Notes under the pieces: generated by a model | Databases searched by the model: none | Seen by the model: only the letters and a program-made list of their open reading frames with translations | What the model was told of the DNA's origin: nothing | Assembly: GCA_007844125.1 (NCBI GenBank) | Contig: CM017556.1 | Location: 82,683,382-82,747,381 of the forward strand | DNA: 64,000 nt | Direction: 5' to 3' | From: Sinonovacula constricta | Lineage: Eukaryota > Mollusca > Bivalvia > Cardiida > Solecurtidae | Shown here: piece after piece, positions 61,250 to 64,000 of the stretch | Position numbering within the stretch: the first letter of the stretch is position 1 | How the letters are laid out: the number at the start of each line of letters is the position of its first letter | Program-made: the position numbers and the translations under genes

Positions 61250-61258
61250 GAGTAAAAC

Positions 61259-61690
61259 CAGGGATGAGATTCAGAACATGCTAAAGGAGGCAGGAGTGTT
61301 GCGCTATTAGACTTTATTATCAGTAGAGTGAATTTTTTGTTTTGGGCGTTTGAATCCCAGTGTAGGCGTATCCTCACTTCTCATAGTTTCGTGAATTCTC
61401 ATTATTTTGTGAATGCTTTTTTAACTATACCCAAAGAGTAGATGTTTGGTCTTTGCTCAGTCTGCATAGAAATTGAAAAAAACATCAACTTAGAATTGTT
61501 ACATTACTGATTATAATAATCATTTGTTGTAGTCTCTTCTATAAGTTTTATATCATGTTTTTCAAAGCACATGGTTGAGGGACTGCAAAGGTATACATTA
61601 AGATACAGGATTTATTGTTAATTTGAAATGTAGAAATTTAACAAAATAAATTGACAGATTCACGAGAAAGGGCATTTCTTCTTCAATCCC
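61259..61690. other. Unassigned; 3' remainder of the interrupted SINE at its start
   Basis: 61259-61380 continues the element broken at 59339 and includes a B-box-like GGGCGTTTGAATCCCAG near 61345. The rest is featureless AT-rich DNA. Confidence 0.35.
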
Positions 61691-61699
61691 TTGACTTAT

Positions 61700-61850
61700 T
61701 AAGGTACTGTAGTGCATATAGGCACTTCCAACAGCCTTGCTGTTGGGTTAACCCTTTAGCGACGTGGTTGAGTATCAGCCTACTGATCTGAAGGTCCCGG
61801 GTTCGAATCCCCGTTAGGGACAGGATTATTTTCTCCTCTCAGATTACTTT
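61700..61850 (+). mobile_element. SINE family C, single copy
   Basis: GGCACTTCCAACAGCCTTGC, TGTTGGGTTAACCCTTTAGC, GACGTGGTTGAG, B-box CGGGTTCGAATCCCCGTTAG, and the end CTCCTCTCAGATTACTTTAG. Plus-strand relative of 22763-23130. Confidence 0.8.
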
Positions 61851-61851
61851 A

Positions 61852-61925
61852 GTACTGGTACAAAAAGGCCGCAAATCAGAAAGGCCGTACCAAAAAGGCC
61901 GCAAACCTAAAAGTCCTTATACATT
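61852..61925 (+). repeat. AAAGGCCGCAAA direct repeats
   Basis: Three units: AAAAAGGCCGCAAATCAGAA, AGGCCGTACC, AAAAAGGCCGCAAACCTAAA. In style they resemble the subterminal clusters of the MULE-like element but with a different core. No inverted partner lies within the window. Confidence 0.5.

Positions 61926-64000
<2,075 letters not shown>

Overview
The window looks like AT-rich nuclear DNA from an invertebrate animal, most likely a bivalve mollusc. The reasons are introns with GT/AG borders, several tRNA-derived SINE families, large tandem and inverted satellite blocks, long GT, AT and ATGT microsatellites, relics of DNA transposons, and one large HEPN-NACHT-repeat (NLR-like) gene of a kind known to be expanded in bivalves. 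The assignment to bivalves is inference; nothing here identifies a species. There are no operons or prokaryotic genes.

Layout. 1-11.5 kb: dispersed repeats, SINEs and a few isolated coding-like exons (a good terminal exon at 1255-1365, a candidate minus-strand exon at 2142-2365, a candidate first exon at 7727). 11.57-20.93 kb: a very large inverted structure in which two arrays of about 190-bp monomers, organised as a four-monomer (about 770 bp) higher-order repeat, face each other across a roughly 0.5-kb spacer with protein-like sequence. 22.4-25.0 kb: a broken two-exon transposase-like gene. 25-28 kb: small zinc-finger and THAP relics. 28-29 kb: repeats.

29.7-43.8 kb holds the main gene. 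Exon 1 (29701-30367) encodes a DZIP3-like HEPN domain. Exon 2 (40450-43772) encodes a NACHT NTPase and seven 78-residue leucine-rich-type repeats. Splice sites and phase fit a direct join giving 1,329 residues. The 10-kb intron contains a small Polinton/Maverick-like relic (31444-35255) with long terminal inverted repeats and an imperfect 6-bp target duplication, a decayed Tc1/mariner-type transposase, a 32-bp minisatellite and other tandem repeats. Immediately 3' of the gene a frameshift has turned further repeat copies into decaying sequence.

45-64 kb is gene-poor. It holds a 4.2-kb satellite of 135-bp monomers in three apparently identical 1,213-bp blocks, each monomer with an 11-bp hairpin; dispersed mollusc-type repeats; a 63-bp minisatellite; and a 1.9-kb MULE-like transposon (59340-61249) with a 9-bp target duplication and inverted clusters of AAAACGGCCTCA. 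The only gene here that looks intact over a long span is the HEPN-NACHT gene. Almost everything else is repeat, relic or unassigned.
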